From Trichocoleus desertorum NBK24 (GTDB lineage: Bacteria; Cyanobacteriota; Cyanobacteriia; FACHB-46): a DNA stretch of 64,000 nucleotides. A program made the translations under genes and the position numbers. Below the pieces are notes generated by a model, which searched no databases, was not told where the DNA came from, and saw nothing but the letters and a program-made list of their open reading frames with translations. Position 1 is the first letter of the stretch; each line of letters starts with the position of its first letter. This document shows positions 26,797 to 35,821 of this stretch, piece after piece. The stretch lies in assembly GCF_030409055.1 (NCBI RefSeq), contig NZ_CP116619.1, positions 3,077,628-3,141,627 of the forward strand, in the 5' to 3' direction.

Positions 26797-27542
26797 TGCT
26801 AGGAACTAATTTAAGCATTACACCACCCCTAACCCTTAAATACCCCGATCTTAAATCCGGGCAAAACCAGGCTCAGAATTGGGAACGCTGACTAAGGTTT
26901 ACGGTCATCTAGCACGGCTTGTTAACTTTCGCAACATTAGAACTGTATTAGGATTGTATGAGGAGTGCATCAACCTTGAGCTAACCCTCGCTACATCCTA
27001 GATAAGACTGGGCACCTTAACTTCAGCTGCCTGAAAAGGAACTCAGCTCTGATTACACAAGTTGTACCGCAGGGCATTAGCTTACTAGCCATCCTGATCG
27101 AGGTTTCCTCCCTAAAATTGTCACAATTTTTTCTGAGGAGTACTGTTTCAGACGGAATTAGTAGATCAGTACAGATTAGCAACCGGATTTTCTTGTCTTT
27201 GAATACTGCGACGGTCGTCACGCCTTTTGTTTTAAGGACTAGTAGCAGACTGCAAACAAATTTTGTTGCGCAGCCCTCTACTCTGTTGCCTGTCAAGGCA
27301 TGTCATCAGCAGTTCTTAAGCCTTCGGACTCTACTAGGAGTTTGGGGCAAAGAACTACGGATTACGGCCCTAACTGTAGTGCAGCAACTTGGGGCTAATC
27401 GATTAGTTAGATTAATTAATTTAATTAATGCAGTGTTCAGGCAAGCTATTCACCTAGCACAACTCAGTCTCTCCAGTTCCAGCAACTTATATCCAGTGCA
27501 ACGATTGTTGAATCAACTGCCTCTGCAGCAGGAGAGCGGTGC
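26797..27542. other. long leader region before the sensor-cyclase
   Basis: About 750 bases without a recognised gene. A palindrome-like AT block TTAATTAATTTAATTAA lies near 27412-27428. A plus-strand frame of 142 codons from TTG at 27118 ends in an ATGA overlap with the next gene, but its composition (rich in Leu, Ser, Gln) and lack of any known motif make it doubtful. Confidence 0.4.
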
Positions 27543-30500
27543 ATGAAATCCCCAGATACCAGTAAACCCAAAATTCTGGTGGTTGATGACGAGCCAGATA
27601 ACTTGGATTTGCTCTACCGAACTTTCCACCGAGAGTTCAAGGTACTCAGAGCCGAAAGTGCACCTGTGGCGCTGGATATCCTAGCTAATGAAGGTGATAT
27701 CGCTGTCATCATCTCAGACCAGCGCATGCCCTTAATGAGTGGGACAGAGTTCCTTAGTCTCACGGCTACGCAGTACCCGGATATTATTCGGATCATTCTG
27801 ACAGGGTATACCGACGTCGAAGACTTGGTCGAAGCCATTAACTCTGGCAAAGTCTTCAAATACGTCACCAAGCCCTGGGATGATGAAGAACTTAAAGGTG
27901 TTGTGCGTCAGGCGGTTGACACTCACAATGTACTGAAAGCTCGCACGCGAGAGTTGTGTCGGACACTGCGGCAAGAGTCTTTACTGAATGCCGTTACAAA
28001 CACAATTCGCAGCGCTCTGAACTATCGACAAATCATGCAAACGATTGTCGATACGATGGGGCAAATGTTTGAAGTGAGTTGCTGTGTCCTACGGCCGTTT
28101 CAAGACGATCGCATGGAGGATGAGTGGTTTGTTTATGCGGCTCGTTCCCCTCACGGAGCCAACTCGAATCACTCATCCGAGCTATCTATGTCGGGCGAGG
28201 CAAAGCGATTTCCTGTCTTGTCTGATGGAGATAACAGCGCAGCTAACGATTGGAGTCACCTGGCTCAGACTGTCTGGAAAACTCATGAGGTCAAACTTCT
28301 TGATGACGTAGCAACGCTAAAGGAAGATGAGGTTGATATTCCAGACTTGAAGCTGCGTCAACAAATTTATACCGCTGCCAATATTCGTTCTAGTTTAGTG
28401 GTGCCCTTAATCTGCCGTCAGGAGTTGATGGCAGTTCTGGCATTGCATCAAACTGGGGAGCCACGAGTTTGGCAAGATGACGAGATTCAATTAGTGATTG
28501 TGGTAGCGGATCAGGCAGCCTTAGCTTTGTCCCAAGCCCGTGCCTATGAACAAGTTCGAGCCTTGGCTCAACGTGAGGCGTTGGTCAATACAATCACCGC
28601 AGCCATTCGCTCTAGTTTAGATCCGCAAGATATTTTTGCTGCTATTACTCAGCAGTTGGGCCAAGCACTCCATGTGGATGGCTGTGCTCTTTCCCTGTGG
28701 ACAGAGGATGATGAGTATGTCCAGTGTGTGGGTCTACACGATTCTACCGAGTCCACGAATGAGACGGTAGGAGAACTAACTACCTTGTTGCCCAGCTCTA
28801 CAACTGGGGTAGGGCAAGGACAGTCTAGTAACTCCCATTTACCGTTTGAACTGACACCGCCACTAACCACTCATACAACTAGCTCCAGTAGCTCCCGCCG
28901 GAGCGGGTCAGCGCTGGATAGATTAGAGGATGGGGGAGTACATTTACGTCATTTACCCCAGTCACGGGTGCCGATTAGAGGAAATCCGGTGTTACAGCAT
29001 CTGCTGTTAACTCAGAAGCCTGTAGCAATTGAAGATTTAGGCCAGCATCCAGAGCTGAATGTGGCAGATTTACCTTTGCGATCGCCTGCCCGCGCCCTGC
29101 TGGTCGTTCCTTTGCTGTCTGATGGCAAAATTATTGGCAGCATTTCTCTGCGACAAGTACGTCACCCACGCCGTTGGCAAGTTTCAGAAATTGAATTGGC
29201 TCAAGCCGTAGCTGCCCAAGCCGCGATCGCGGTACAACAATCTCGTCTTTACCAAAAAACTCGCCAGCAAGCTGAGCAGCTTATAGAGCTAGACCACCAA
29301 AAAACTGAATTCTTTCAGAATATTTCCCACGAGTTCCGGACTCCACTCACGCTAACGATTGGTCCTTTGGAGTCGGCAGTCGCTCAGAAAGAGGGGCTAG
29401 CTTACGATCAAGCCGTCATTGCTTTGCGTAATTCGCGCCGTCTTCTCCGACTGGTCAATCAATTGCTAGATTTACAACGACTGGATGCTGGGCGAATGCA
29501 ACCCAGTTTCCGTCCCTGTGACTTGACCGAGTTTGTGAGTCAGGTCGTTGAGTCCTTTCGGCCATACTGCGACAAAAAAGAAATTACGCTGTTCACAGAA
29601 CTGCAAGATTGTCCTGCGGTTTATCTTGATCTTGAGAAATTTGACAAGGTACTCTACAACCTCTTGTCCAATGCCATGAAGTTCACGGCAGCTAGTGGCA
29701 GGATCACAGTATCCATGCAGTTGGCTGGCGACCACTGCCTATTGAAAGTAAAAGATACAGGAATCGGCATTCGTACCGACCAAATTCCGCACTTATTCGA
29801 GCGTTTCCGGCAAGCTGAGGGTTCTGCGAATCGCAGCTATGAAGGAAGCGGTTTGGGTCTTGCCTTGGTGAAAGAACTAGTGGAGCTGCACGGAGGCCAA
29901 ATTTCGGTCGAGTCTGTGTATGGCGAAGGCACGACTTTTACCGTGTGGTTGCAGACAGGTCTAGCGCACTTGCCAGCCGAGCAAGTCATTGAAGTTCCTA
30001 CAGAAGCTCAAATGAGCCGTGCTGCTGTAGAACTGGCTGACATCGAAGCTGAAATTTATGAAAAAGATGAGCAAGCGCTGCCCACGCTGGAAGCAGGACT
30101 CGTGGGACTGGAGGTTGTTGCTGACAAAATCGCAGGACAAGGACAGGACAAAACTGCTGCCGAGACAGTAGCTAGAACCAGTAAGGTTCTGGTTGTAGAT
30201 GACAACCCGGATCTACGTACTTATGTCTCTAGAGTCTTGCGGCAAGCAGGTTATCAAGTGCTGACTGCTCGTAACGGGGGTGAAGGCTTTAATGCTGCTC
30301 AAACTCACCACCCAGACTTGATTGTGACGGATCTGATGATGCCGCTGGTTTCTGGACTCGACATGATCCAAATGCTGCGGGCATCCGAGGCTTTAAGGGG
30401 TACGCCAATTATTCTGTTAACTGCAAAAGTTGATGAAGATACCCGGATTGAAGGAGCAGAGCGGGGTGCAGATGCGTACTTATCTAAACCCTTCAATGAC

Positions 30501-31229
30501 CGAGAGCTGTTGGCAGAAGTGCGGAACTTACTAGCTCTGAAGGCGAATGAGCGTCGAGTCGCTGAGCTGAATACCTACTTAACAGAATCTGTTCTACGGC
30601 GTTTCTTGCCACCATCAATGGTGAAAAAAGCCGCAGCAGGAGATTTGTCCTTGGATCTCCGACCTGAGCCGCGTCTCATAACGGTCTTATTTAGCGACAT
30701 TATTGGCTTTACCCAACTTTCGAATACTTTGCGATCGCGCCGTGTAGCAGAATTGCTCAATGAGTACCTAGCGGAAATGACTCAGGCCATTTTTGACAAT
30801 GGGGGTACGGTGGATAAGTTTATGGGAGATGCGATTCTGGCCTTGTTTGGGGCTCCTGAAGAACTAACCCCCAACGAACAGGTGCGGCGGGCGATCGCGG
30901 CGGCTCGACAGATGTACCGCTCACTCAACGACCTCAACCAGCGCTGGCAGGAGCAAGGCATCAACCAAGTCCAGTTCCGCTGTGGCATCCATCAAGGAAC
31001 CGCAGTCGTGGGCATGTTTGGCAGTGCTGACCGCGCTGACTATACAGCGATTGGCCCTAGTGTCAACATTGCTTCGCGCATCCAAGAGGCAGCAGAGCCT
31101 AACTGCATTCTGGTTTCGGCAGCAGTAGCAGACTATTTGGATGAAGAAGAAATCACTAAATTCAGCCCGCTCAAGCTGAAAGGAGTGGATGAAACGGTAT
31201 TGACTTTTGCCCTCAAAACAGAAGGGTAG
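27543..31229 (+). CDS. hybrid sensor kinase with two receivers, GAFs and adenylate cyclase
   Basis: A 1228-residue signalling protein. Order: receiver 1 (residues 9-130, Asp59, Lys110); GAF about 160-340; a second GAF about 360-570, with a Ser/Thr-rich insert near 430-470; HisKA with NISHEFRTPLTL (His596); HATPase with NLLSNAMKFT (Asn710), KDTGIGI and GSGLGLALVKELVELHGG; an acidic linker; receiver 2 with VDDNPD and LIVTDLMMP (Asp930); class III cyclase from about 1040. The cyclase keeps both metal aspartates (Asp1052, Asp1096), substrate Lys1092, Thr1168 in DYTAIGPSVN and the transition-state pair Asn1175/Arg1179. A Lys/Thr pair is the class IIIb type, so cAMP is the likely product. It is cytosolic; no membrane segment is seen. 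The layout recalls cyanobacterial CyaC. Confidence 0.95.
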   Translation: MKSPDTSKPKILVVDDEPDNLDLLYRTFHREFKVLRAESAPVALDILANEGDIAVIISDQRMPLMSGTEFLSLTATQYPDIIRIILTGYTDVEDLVEAINSGKVFKYVTKPWDDEELKGVVRQAVDTHNVLKARTRELCRTLRQESLLNAVTNTIRSALNYRQIMQTIVDTMGQMFEVSCCVLRPFQDDRMEDEWFVYAARSPHGANSNHSSELSMSGEAKRFPVLSDGDNSAANDWSHLAQTVWKTHEVKLLDDVATLKEDEVDIPDLKLRQQIYTAANIRSSLVVPLICRQELMAVLALHQTGEPRVWQDDEIQLVIVVADQAALALSQARAYEQVRALAQREALVNTITAAIRSSLDPQDIFAAITQQLGQALHVDGCALSLWTEDDEYVQCVGLHDSTESTNETVGELTTLLPSSTTGVGQGQSSNSHLPFELTPPLTTHTTSSSSSRRSGSALDRLEDGGVHLRHLPQSRVPIRGNPVLQHLLLTQKPVAIEDLGQHPELNVADLPLRSPARALLVVPLLSDGKIIGSISLRQVRHPRRWQVSEIELAQAVAAQAAIAVQQSRLYQKTRQQAEQLIELDHQKTEFFQNISHEFRTPLTLTIGPLESAVAQKEGLAYDQAVIALRNSRRLLRLVNQLLDLQRLDAGRMQPSFRPCDLTEFVSQVVESFRPYCDKKEITLFTELQDCPAVYLDLEKFDKVLYNLLSNAMKFTAASGRITVSMQLAGDHCLLKVKDTGIGIRTDQIPHLFERFRQAEGSANRSYEGSGLGLALVKELVELHGGQISVESVYGEGTTFTVWLQTGLAHLPAEQVIEVPTEAQMSRAAVELADIEAEIYEKDEQALPTLEAGLVGLEVVADKIAGQGQDKTAAETVARTSKVLVVDDNPDLRTYVSRVLRQAGYQVLTARNGGEGFNAAQTHHPDLIVTDLMMPLVSGLDMIQMLRASEALRGTPIILLTAKVDEDTRIEGAERGADAYLSKPFNDRELLAEVRNLLALKANERRVAELNTYLTESVLRRFLPPSMVKKAAAGDLSLDLRPEPRLITVLFSDIIGFTQLSNTLRSRRVAELLNEYLAEMTQAIFDNGGTVDKFMGDAILALFGAPEELTPNEQVRRAIAAARQMYRSLNDLNQRWQEQGINQVQFRCGIHQGTAVVGMFGSADRADYTAIGPSVNIASRIQEAAEPNCILVSAAVADYLDEEEITKFSPLKLKGVDETVLTFALKTEG

Positions 31230-31280
31230 TCGTAGGAGCATTCAAAAGCCGCAGACTTAGACGAAAGTGGCAACGTGCTG

Positions 31281-32078
31281 TTACAGCATTTTTTGCGCTT
31301 GTTTGACAAAGTGAATAAACTCGTCCCAACCGTTAAGGCCACCATTAACGGCGCGTCTAACTTGTTCCCAATCCTGCTTCTGGACGGCTGCATCAACTTC
31401 GCGATCGTAAAAATACAAAGCTAAAATTTCGGCAGCAATCTTGGGGTCAAGTGCCAGATCTGGATTGTCTTCTAGTGGGCACCCTAGCTTTTGACCATAT
31501 TCTCGATAGTTCGCTCGTCCCGTGATTTGTACAAAACCACGTCCGTGGTAGCGGGCTCCATCGCCTGGATAGATGTTGCCCAAGTCTTCTCGGTTCTCGT
31601 ACCTTTCCGTGAAATAATCGTTGCCGCCCCACTCGTGAATTGGACGGAAACCTCCAGTCTCTACTCCGATGGTGGCGATCGCGGCAATTAAGGTTGGGCG
31701 GTTGAGCAACCGCTGCTGCTGGAATGCTTGCAAAACCCCTGGTAAGTAATTCTGCACGTCACCCAGAGGGCAGTCTAGAATATCAGCGACTTGCCTTGGG
31801 GCCAGCATCTCCAGCAAAGGATTACAATCAGGAATTGTTTTTGCTTGAATTAACTGCTTAGCAATCTCTGGAGTGAGGTCGTCATTCGCCGCGTTAAATG
31901 CTTGACAAAAACGGGCGATCGCCGCAGAAGTTAAAGCACCACAGTGACCATCTGGTTCACCAATGGGCATTTGTAAGTCACGCAATCGGACTTGGATCTG
32001 CTTCACTAAATCCGCATCCTGGGCAACCTGTTTCAAGGTTAAGGTAGCAGTTCCATTACAAATATCTTGTAACCGCAT
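31281..32078 (-). CDS. GH19-like hydrolase with peptidoglycan-binding domain
   Basis: A 265-residue protein. Residues about 20-80 look like a peptidoglycan-binding-1 domain (QIQVRLRDLQMPIGEPDGHC). Residues from about 120 form a glycoside-hydrolase-19 (chitinase/endolysin type) domain: IAAIATIGVETGGF with the likely catalytic Glu140, and YHGRGFVQITGRANYREYG at 177-195. No signal peptide is visible, so export would need another route, as for phage endolysins; no phage genes are near. Likely role is cell-wall hydrolysis, less likely chitin degradation. It converges closely on the sensor-cyclase gene. Confidence 0.85.
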   Translation of the reverse strand: MRLQDICNGTATLTLKQVAQDADLVKQIQVRLRDLQMPIGEPDGHCGALTSAAIARFCQAFNAANDDLTPEIAKQLIQAKTIPDCNPLLEMLAPRQVADILDCPLGDVQNYLPGVLQAFQQQRLLNRPTLIAAIATIGVETGGFRPIHEWGGNDYFTERYENREDLGNIYPGDGARYHGRGFVQITGRANYREYGQKLGCPLEDNPDLALDPKIAAEILALYFYDREVDAAVQKQDWEQVRRAVNGGLNGWDEFIHFVKQAQKML

Positions 32079-32199
32079 TGCAAATTTCTCAGCTTTGCTC
32101 CGATTATCTCAAAAAGCGAGCTGGCATGAGGAATCGTTAGAATTTGTATACCCTACTGGGAAATTAGCCGAATTTCGCGGGCTTGTTTGAAGTTTGCCA

Positions 32200-33390
32200 A
32201 TGACACGATTTATTGATTCCACTCCTCAAACAGAGTCTGCTAATTGGCGTCGCCACGTTGATCCACCCCGTCTTTGGTGGATGACGATCTCAGGGTCAGT
32301 GCTGCTGCACTTGCTCTTGGCGTTGACTTTACGGTGGTGGTCGCTCCAGGCGGCGATCGCCCAATCGTCAGCAGCAAGTTCTGTTCCTATCGAGTTAATT
32401 GATCTGGCTCCTGAGACAGCCACCCCTGATGACCTAGCCTCTTCTCTAACTGCTACATCTGCTCAAGACCCTACACCTGCCGAGCCTACTCAAGCTAGTG
32501 ATGAGGCTTCTGTTCCGGAGCCTGGAGTCACTTCCGTCCTTTCTGAATCTCTAGACGCTTCAGCACCGTCACCTGTTATTCCATCCCCTAGTCCATCACC
32601 GCAAGAGTTACAGCCGCTTCAGCCATCGCCTATAATCCCCCAACCATCTTTACCATTTACTCCCCCCGTCTTACCTAGCCCTGAGCCCAGCCCTGAAACG
32701 GTTCAGGATAATGGCGAGGTTCCACTAGCAGATACCAATAACCAGGCACCAGCGCCCCTAGACAATAGTCTTCCACCTACAGAACCCAACACTCTACCTG
32801 AACAGCCCCCAGAAGATTCTGGGACTTTACCAGCAGAGCCTGAGCAGACAACAGATCCGCAAGGCAACGAAGATCCGTCCGCAAATCCTGGCAACGGTAC
32901 AGGATCGGAAACCGAAACTGCATCCGATCCTGTCTCTCCAGCCCCTACGGCCCCAGCTAATGAAGAGGTAGGCGAGCCGATTGGTCAGGTATCTGTTGAT
33001 CAAAATTCAGTCCCTGCTGAGTTTCAAGCTAGCTTAAGCGTTAGTGCACCTACAGGCGTAGGAGATATTCCCGATCAACTTGCTGCACCCACACGCACCA
33101 ACCAAACTTTTCTCTCGGATGCTTTGGGTGCTGGCTGCCCACTCGCTCCCGAAAGTGTTCGTTATTTTGGCCAGTCTGTAGAACTGAGAATTGCAATTGA
33201 TGAGCAGGGGCGTGTTTTAGACGAGGCTACCGTGGTCATGACGCCTAGTGGAAGTGAATCCTTTGACCAATTAGCCAAATGTGCGATCGCCACTTGGGAA
33301 TTTAGCCCAGCCTCTAATCGCTTAAACGATGTCAACTCTCCTGTCTCCAGCAATTTGAATGTGCAGGTCACGATCAATTCAGTTAATTGA
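32200..33390 (+). CDS. TonB-like proline-rich membrane-anchored protein
   Basis: A 396-residue protein with one N-terminal membrane segment (LWWMTISGSVLLHLLLALTL), a very long Pro/Ser/Glu/Thr-rich linker (about residues 60-260), and a C-terminal folded domain of about 110 residues (VELRIAIDEQGRVLDEATVV and FDQLAKCAIATWEFSPAS) that fits the TonB C-terminal fold. Such proteins transmit energy across the periplasm to outer-membrane receptors or act as envelope spacers. ExbB/ExbD are not nearby. ATG at 32200 is preferred over an upstream TTG. Confidence 0.75.
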   Translation: MTRFIDSTPQTESANWRRHVDPPRLWWMTISGSVLLHLLLALTLRWWSLQAAIAQSSAASSVPIELIDLAPETATPDDLASSLTATSAQDPTPAEPTQASDEASVPEPGVTSVLSESLDASAPSPVIPSPSPSPQELQPLQPSPIIPQPSLPFTPPVLPSPEPSPETVQDNGEVPLADTNNQAPAPLDNSLPPTEPNTLPEQPPEDSGTLPAEPEQTTDPQGNEDPSANPGNGTGSETETASDPVSPAPTAPANEEVGEPIGQVSVDQNSVPAEFQASLSVSAPTGVGDIPDQLAAPTRTNQTFLSDALGAGCPLAPESVRYFGQSVELRIAIDEQGRVLDEATVVMTPSGSESFDQLAKCAIATWEFSPASNRLNDVNSPVSSNLNVQVTINSVN

Positions 33391-33487
33391 ACAAACTTTT
33401 AAGCTTGAAATTTTCGGTAATCGTGCTATCCTAGTCTAGGCTCGATTACAAAGTGATATTGCAATAGCAATCAAGCAAAATTCAATC

Positions 33488-33558
33488 GCGGGTGTAGTTT
33501 AGTGGTAAAACCATAGCCTTCCAAGCTATTGATGCGAGTTCGATTCTCGCCACCCGCT
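33488..33558 (+). tRNA. tRNA-Gly (anticodon UCC)
   Basis: A full cloverleaf can be drawn: acceptor GCGGGTG/CACCCGC, D arm with GTTTAGTGGTAAAAC, anticodon stem ATAGC/GCTAT with loop CTTCCAA, T arm CGAGTTCGATTCTCG. The anticodon TCC reads GGA and other Gly codons. CCA is not encoded. The gene is 71 bases long, as usual for tRNA-Gly. Confidence 0.97.
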
Positions 33559-33631
33559 TATTAAGAACTTCAAAAATTAAATTAATAAAGACAAGGGGGT
33601 AGCTGATCCCTCACTCTTCTAAGTTTTTGTA

Positions 33632-33664
33632 TAAAAAACAAGGGCAGGTTGCAAGAACCTACCC
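33632..33664 (-). terminator. intrinsic terminator of the small secreted protein gene
   Basis: Stem GGGCAGGTT (33642-33650) and AACCTACCC (33656-33664) with one mismatch and a 5-base loop. On the minus strand it is followed by CTTGTTTTTT, so it would end the transcript of the gene starting at 34142. Confidence 0.65.
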
Positions 33665-33764
33665 CGGAGCTTTATTTTGGGAGCCTCTAAAACAGAGGTG
33701 AGATGAGCTGAAAGAATGTGAGCAGGGATAATAGTTGAGTTTCAGGAACTCCTAGCAACTCAAA

Positions 33765-34142
33765 TTATTTACCTTGAAGCTTTTCAAGGTTCTTCTTGAT
33801 GGTTTGCTCAACAGAGGGGGGTGCATCTTGAGAGTTGGAAGGGCGATACATTTTGTCAATGTCAGCGTCACCCTGAGCCGCATTCAAGCCCTTGCCTTGG
33901 GTTTCAACTTCCTGCTTTTCTAGTCCATAAGGATCTTGTGCTTCGATAGCTTGGTAAGATTTCTCTTCAATACCTTTGAGCTGAGCTTCACCTTTGGTGG
34001 GGCTGCTGCTGCCCGAATACATAGAAGAAGCGGCAAAAGCAGGAGCCGCTTGGGTTACCAACAGTAAGGCACAAGTAAAAGCAATTACTAAAAAGCGCAC
34101 AGGGCGTAGAAGAGCAGATAAGTTGATGCGAATAGATTGCAT
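33765..34142 (-). CDS. small secreted hypothetical protein
   Basis: A 125-residue precursor with a clear signal peptide (LRPVRFLVIAFTCALLLVTQ, cut after PAFA near residue 37). The mature part is hydrophilic and likely helical (GEAQLKGIEEKSYQAIEA, VEQTIKKNLEKLQGK). The ATG at 34142 is chosen because CGGAGAAG precedes it and the signal peptide begins there; the frame is open further upstream but without protein character. Periplasmic or lumenal location is likely; function unknown. An intrinsic terminator follows. Confidence 0.78.
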   Translation of the reverse strand: MQSIRINLSALLRPVRFLVIAFTCALLLVTQAAPAFAASSMYSGSSSPTKGEAQLKGIEEKSYQAIEAQDPYGLEKQEVETQGKGLNAAQGDADIDKMYRPSNSQDAPPSVEQTIKKNLEKLQGK

Positions 34143-34320
34143 ATAGAGCTTCTCCGGGTAACAGTTATTATGTGTTGTTAAGCAGGAATTTTGTGAGTAA
34201 CTTCCTGAATGACCTGCCCTTAATTTGCTGGAATTTGTGACTCCGCTGCATCTATACCCGGATAGATTCTGGAGAAATAAATTCAACTCAAGGGGCTACA
34301 ATCGCTTGAGAACCTAACTG

Positions 34321-34617
34321 TTACGATACCGAAGATAGAAACTCTACCTGAGGTAAGAGTGGGTCTTTGACGATACCAACTCCTGCAAAACCCCAGCGCT
34401 TCATTAAACCAGCGATCTGAGTGCCAGGAATAGATTCCACGGCAAAGCGATCGCGGAGGTCAGAGGCATGAGTATTCAGATAACTCAAAGCCTCGAAATC
34501 CTCACGAAACATCAACAAATAACTAGCCTTGGTAGCACTAGAGCCTTGACTAAAATTAGCAGTTAGGTAATTGCCATCTAGTCTGGAGCGAATGATGTAG
34601 TAAACCTGAGAAAGCAT
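34321..34617 (-). CDS. hypothetical protein, 98 aa
   Basis: A small soluble protein with N-terminal MLSQVYYIIRSRLDGNYLTA and a central YLLMFREDFEALSYLNTHAS. I recognise no named domain. The ATG at 34617 is preferred over an in-frame GTG at 34623, since GAGGTG lies five bases upstream of that ATG. It lies downstream of the DppB-type permease on the same strand, with a gap of about 100 bases. Confidence 0.65.
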   Translation of the reverse strand: MLSQVYYIIRSRLDGNYLTANFSQGSSATKASYLLMFREDFEALSYLNTHASDLRDRFAVESIPGTQIAGLMKRWGFAGVGIVKDPLLPQVEFLSSVS

Positions 34618-34718
34618 AGTCACCTCAGGAGGAAATATCCGAAAGAAATATCCAAAAGAAATATTTACTAGGTTGGCCTACGTGGGTAGGTGCTTTGGTA
34701 ACAAGGTGCTGGCGCTTG

Positions 34719-35810
34719 TTACTTTAAGTTTTCTAAACGAATGCGCGGATCAACAGCTTTGAGCAGTAAATCGGCTAACAGATTGCCAACGATTAACATG
34801 ACTGCTCCCATCATCAAGCTAGCCATCACCACATACAGATCTTGAGCAATCACCGCTTGCAAAATTAATCGACCTAACCCAGGCCAGTTAAAGAAAAATT
34901 CTGCAATAAAAGCACCACTCAGAAGCCCCGCAAATTCAAACCCTAGCAGCGTAATTAAAGGGTTAATCGCATTGCGTAGGGCATGCACATAAATGACTTT
35001 GTTTTCTGGCAAGCCCTTAGCTCGCGCCGTCTGAATGTAATCCTGCCGCAAAACATCCAGCAACTCTCCCCGCATAATGCGTTGTAAGCCTGCAAAGCTA
35101 GTGACGCTGAGAGCTAGAGTAGGCAAAATCATGTGCCAACCCACATCCAAGATTTTGCCAATGGGGGAGAGGTCATCATGGTTGATGCTGGTCATATCTC
35201 CCACAGGAAAGAGCGGCGAGGTATTTTGGGCCAAAATTAGCAACAGCAGCGCCGTGATGAAACTGGGAAATCCTTGACCGATGTAGCTGATGACTTGTAG
35301 CACTCGATCTGCTGTCCGGTTTTGGTTCACAGCGCTAACGATGCCCAAGGGAATCGCGATCGCCCAAGTAATTACCAATGAAGCGATCGCCAACAACAGC
35401 GTATTGCCGACTCGCTCCCACAATAGAGCCGCCACCGATCGCTGATAGACAAAGCTAGTGCCAAAATTCCCTTGAGGCAAAATTAGAGGAATCGGCCCCA
35501 CCTTAACCACATGAGGCTTGAGGATTTGCCAAAGCCAGCGCCCGTATTGTTCCAGCATTGGCTTATCGAGGCCAAACTGTTGCTGTAGCTCTTGAATTCT
35601 CTCCGGCGAAATTTTGGGATTCTGCCGCAAAGTATCGAGGTAATCCCCAGGTGCCAGTTGAATAATCGCGAAACTCAAGGCAGACGCCAGCAATAAAGTC
35701 AGCAGTGCCTGTAATAGTCGCTTCACCACATAGACAAAGGTTTCGCTGGTAACTGAGGAGATTACCCGATGCCCAAAAGAGTCCAGCCCGCTACGATCAG
35801 AAAGAGTCAT
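34719..35810 (-). CDS. DppB/OppB-type ABC transporter permease
   Basis: Inner-membrane permease of a peptide, nickel or oligosaccharide ABC importer, 363 residues. It starts with a short cytosolic tail, then FVYVVKRLLQALLTLLLASAL and the family's QLAPGDY. The coupling loop that contacts the ATPase is MRGELLDVLRQDYIQTARAKGLPE, a complete EAA-like motif. The last segments carry LIVGNLLADLLLKAVDPRIRL, typical of DppB. The partner permease, ATPases and solute-binding protein are absent, so it must pair with proteins encoded elsewhere. It lies 11 bases downstream of apt and is probably cotranscribed. Confidence 0.92.
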   Translation of the reverse strand: MTLSDRSGLDSFGHRVISSVTSETFVYVVKRLLQALLTLLLASALSFAIIQLAPGDYLDTLRQNPKISPERIQELQQQFGLDKPMLEQYGRWLWQILKPHVVKVGPIPLILPQGNFGTSFVYQRSVAALLWERVGNTLLLAIASLVITWAIAIPLGIVSAVNQNRTADRVLQVISYIGQGFPSFITALLLLILAQNTSPLFPVGDMTSINHDDLSPIGKILDVGWHMILPTLALSVTSFAGLQRIMRGELLDVLRQDYIQTARAKGLPENKVIYVHALRNAINPLITLLGFEFAGLLSGAFIAEFFFNWPGLGRLILQAVIAQDLYVVMASLMMGAVMLIVGNLLADLLLKAVDPRIRLENLK

Positions 35811-35821
35811 TCAAGCCAGTA

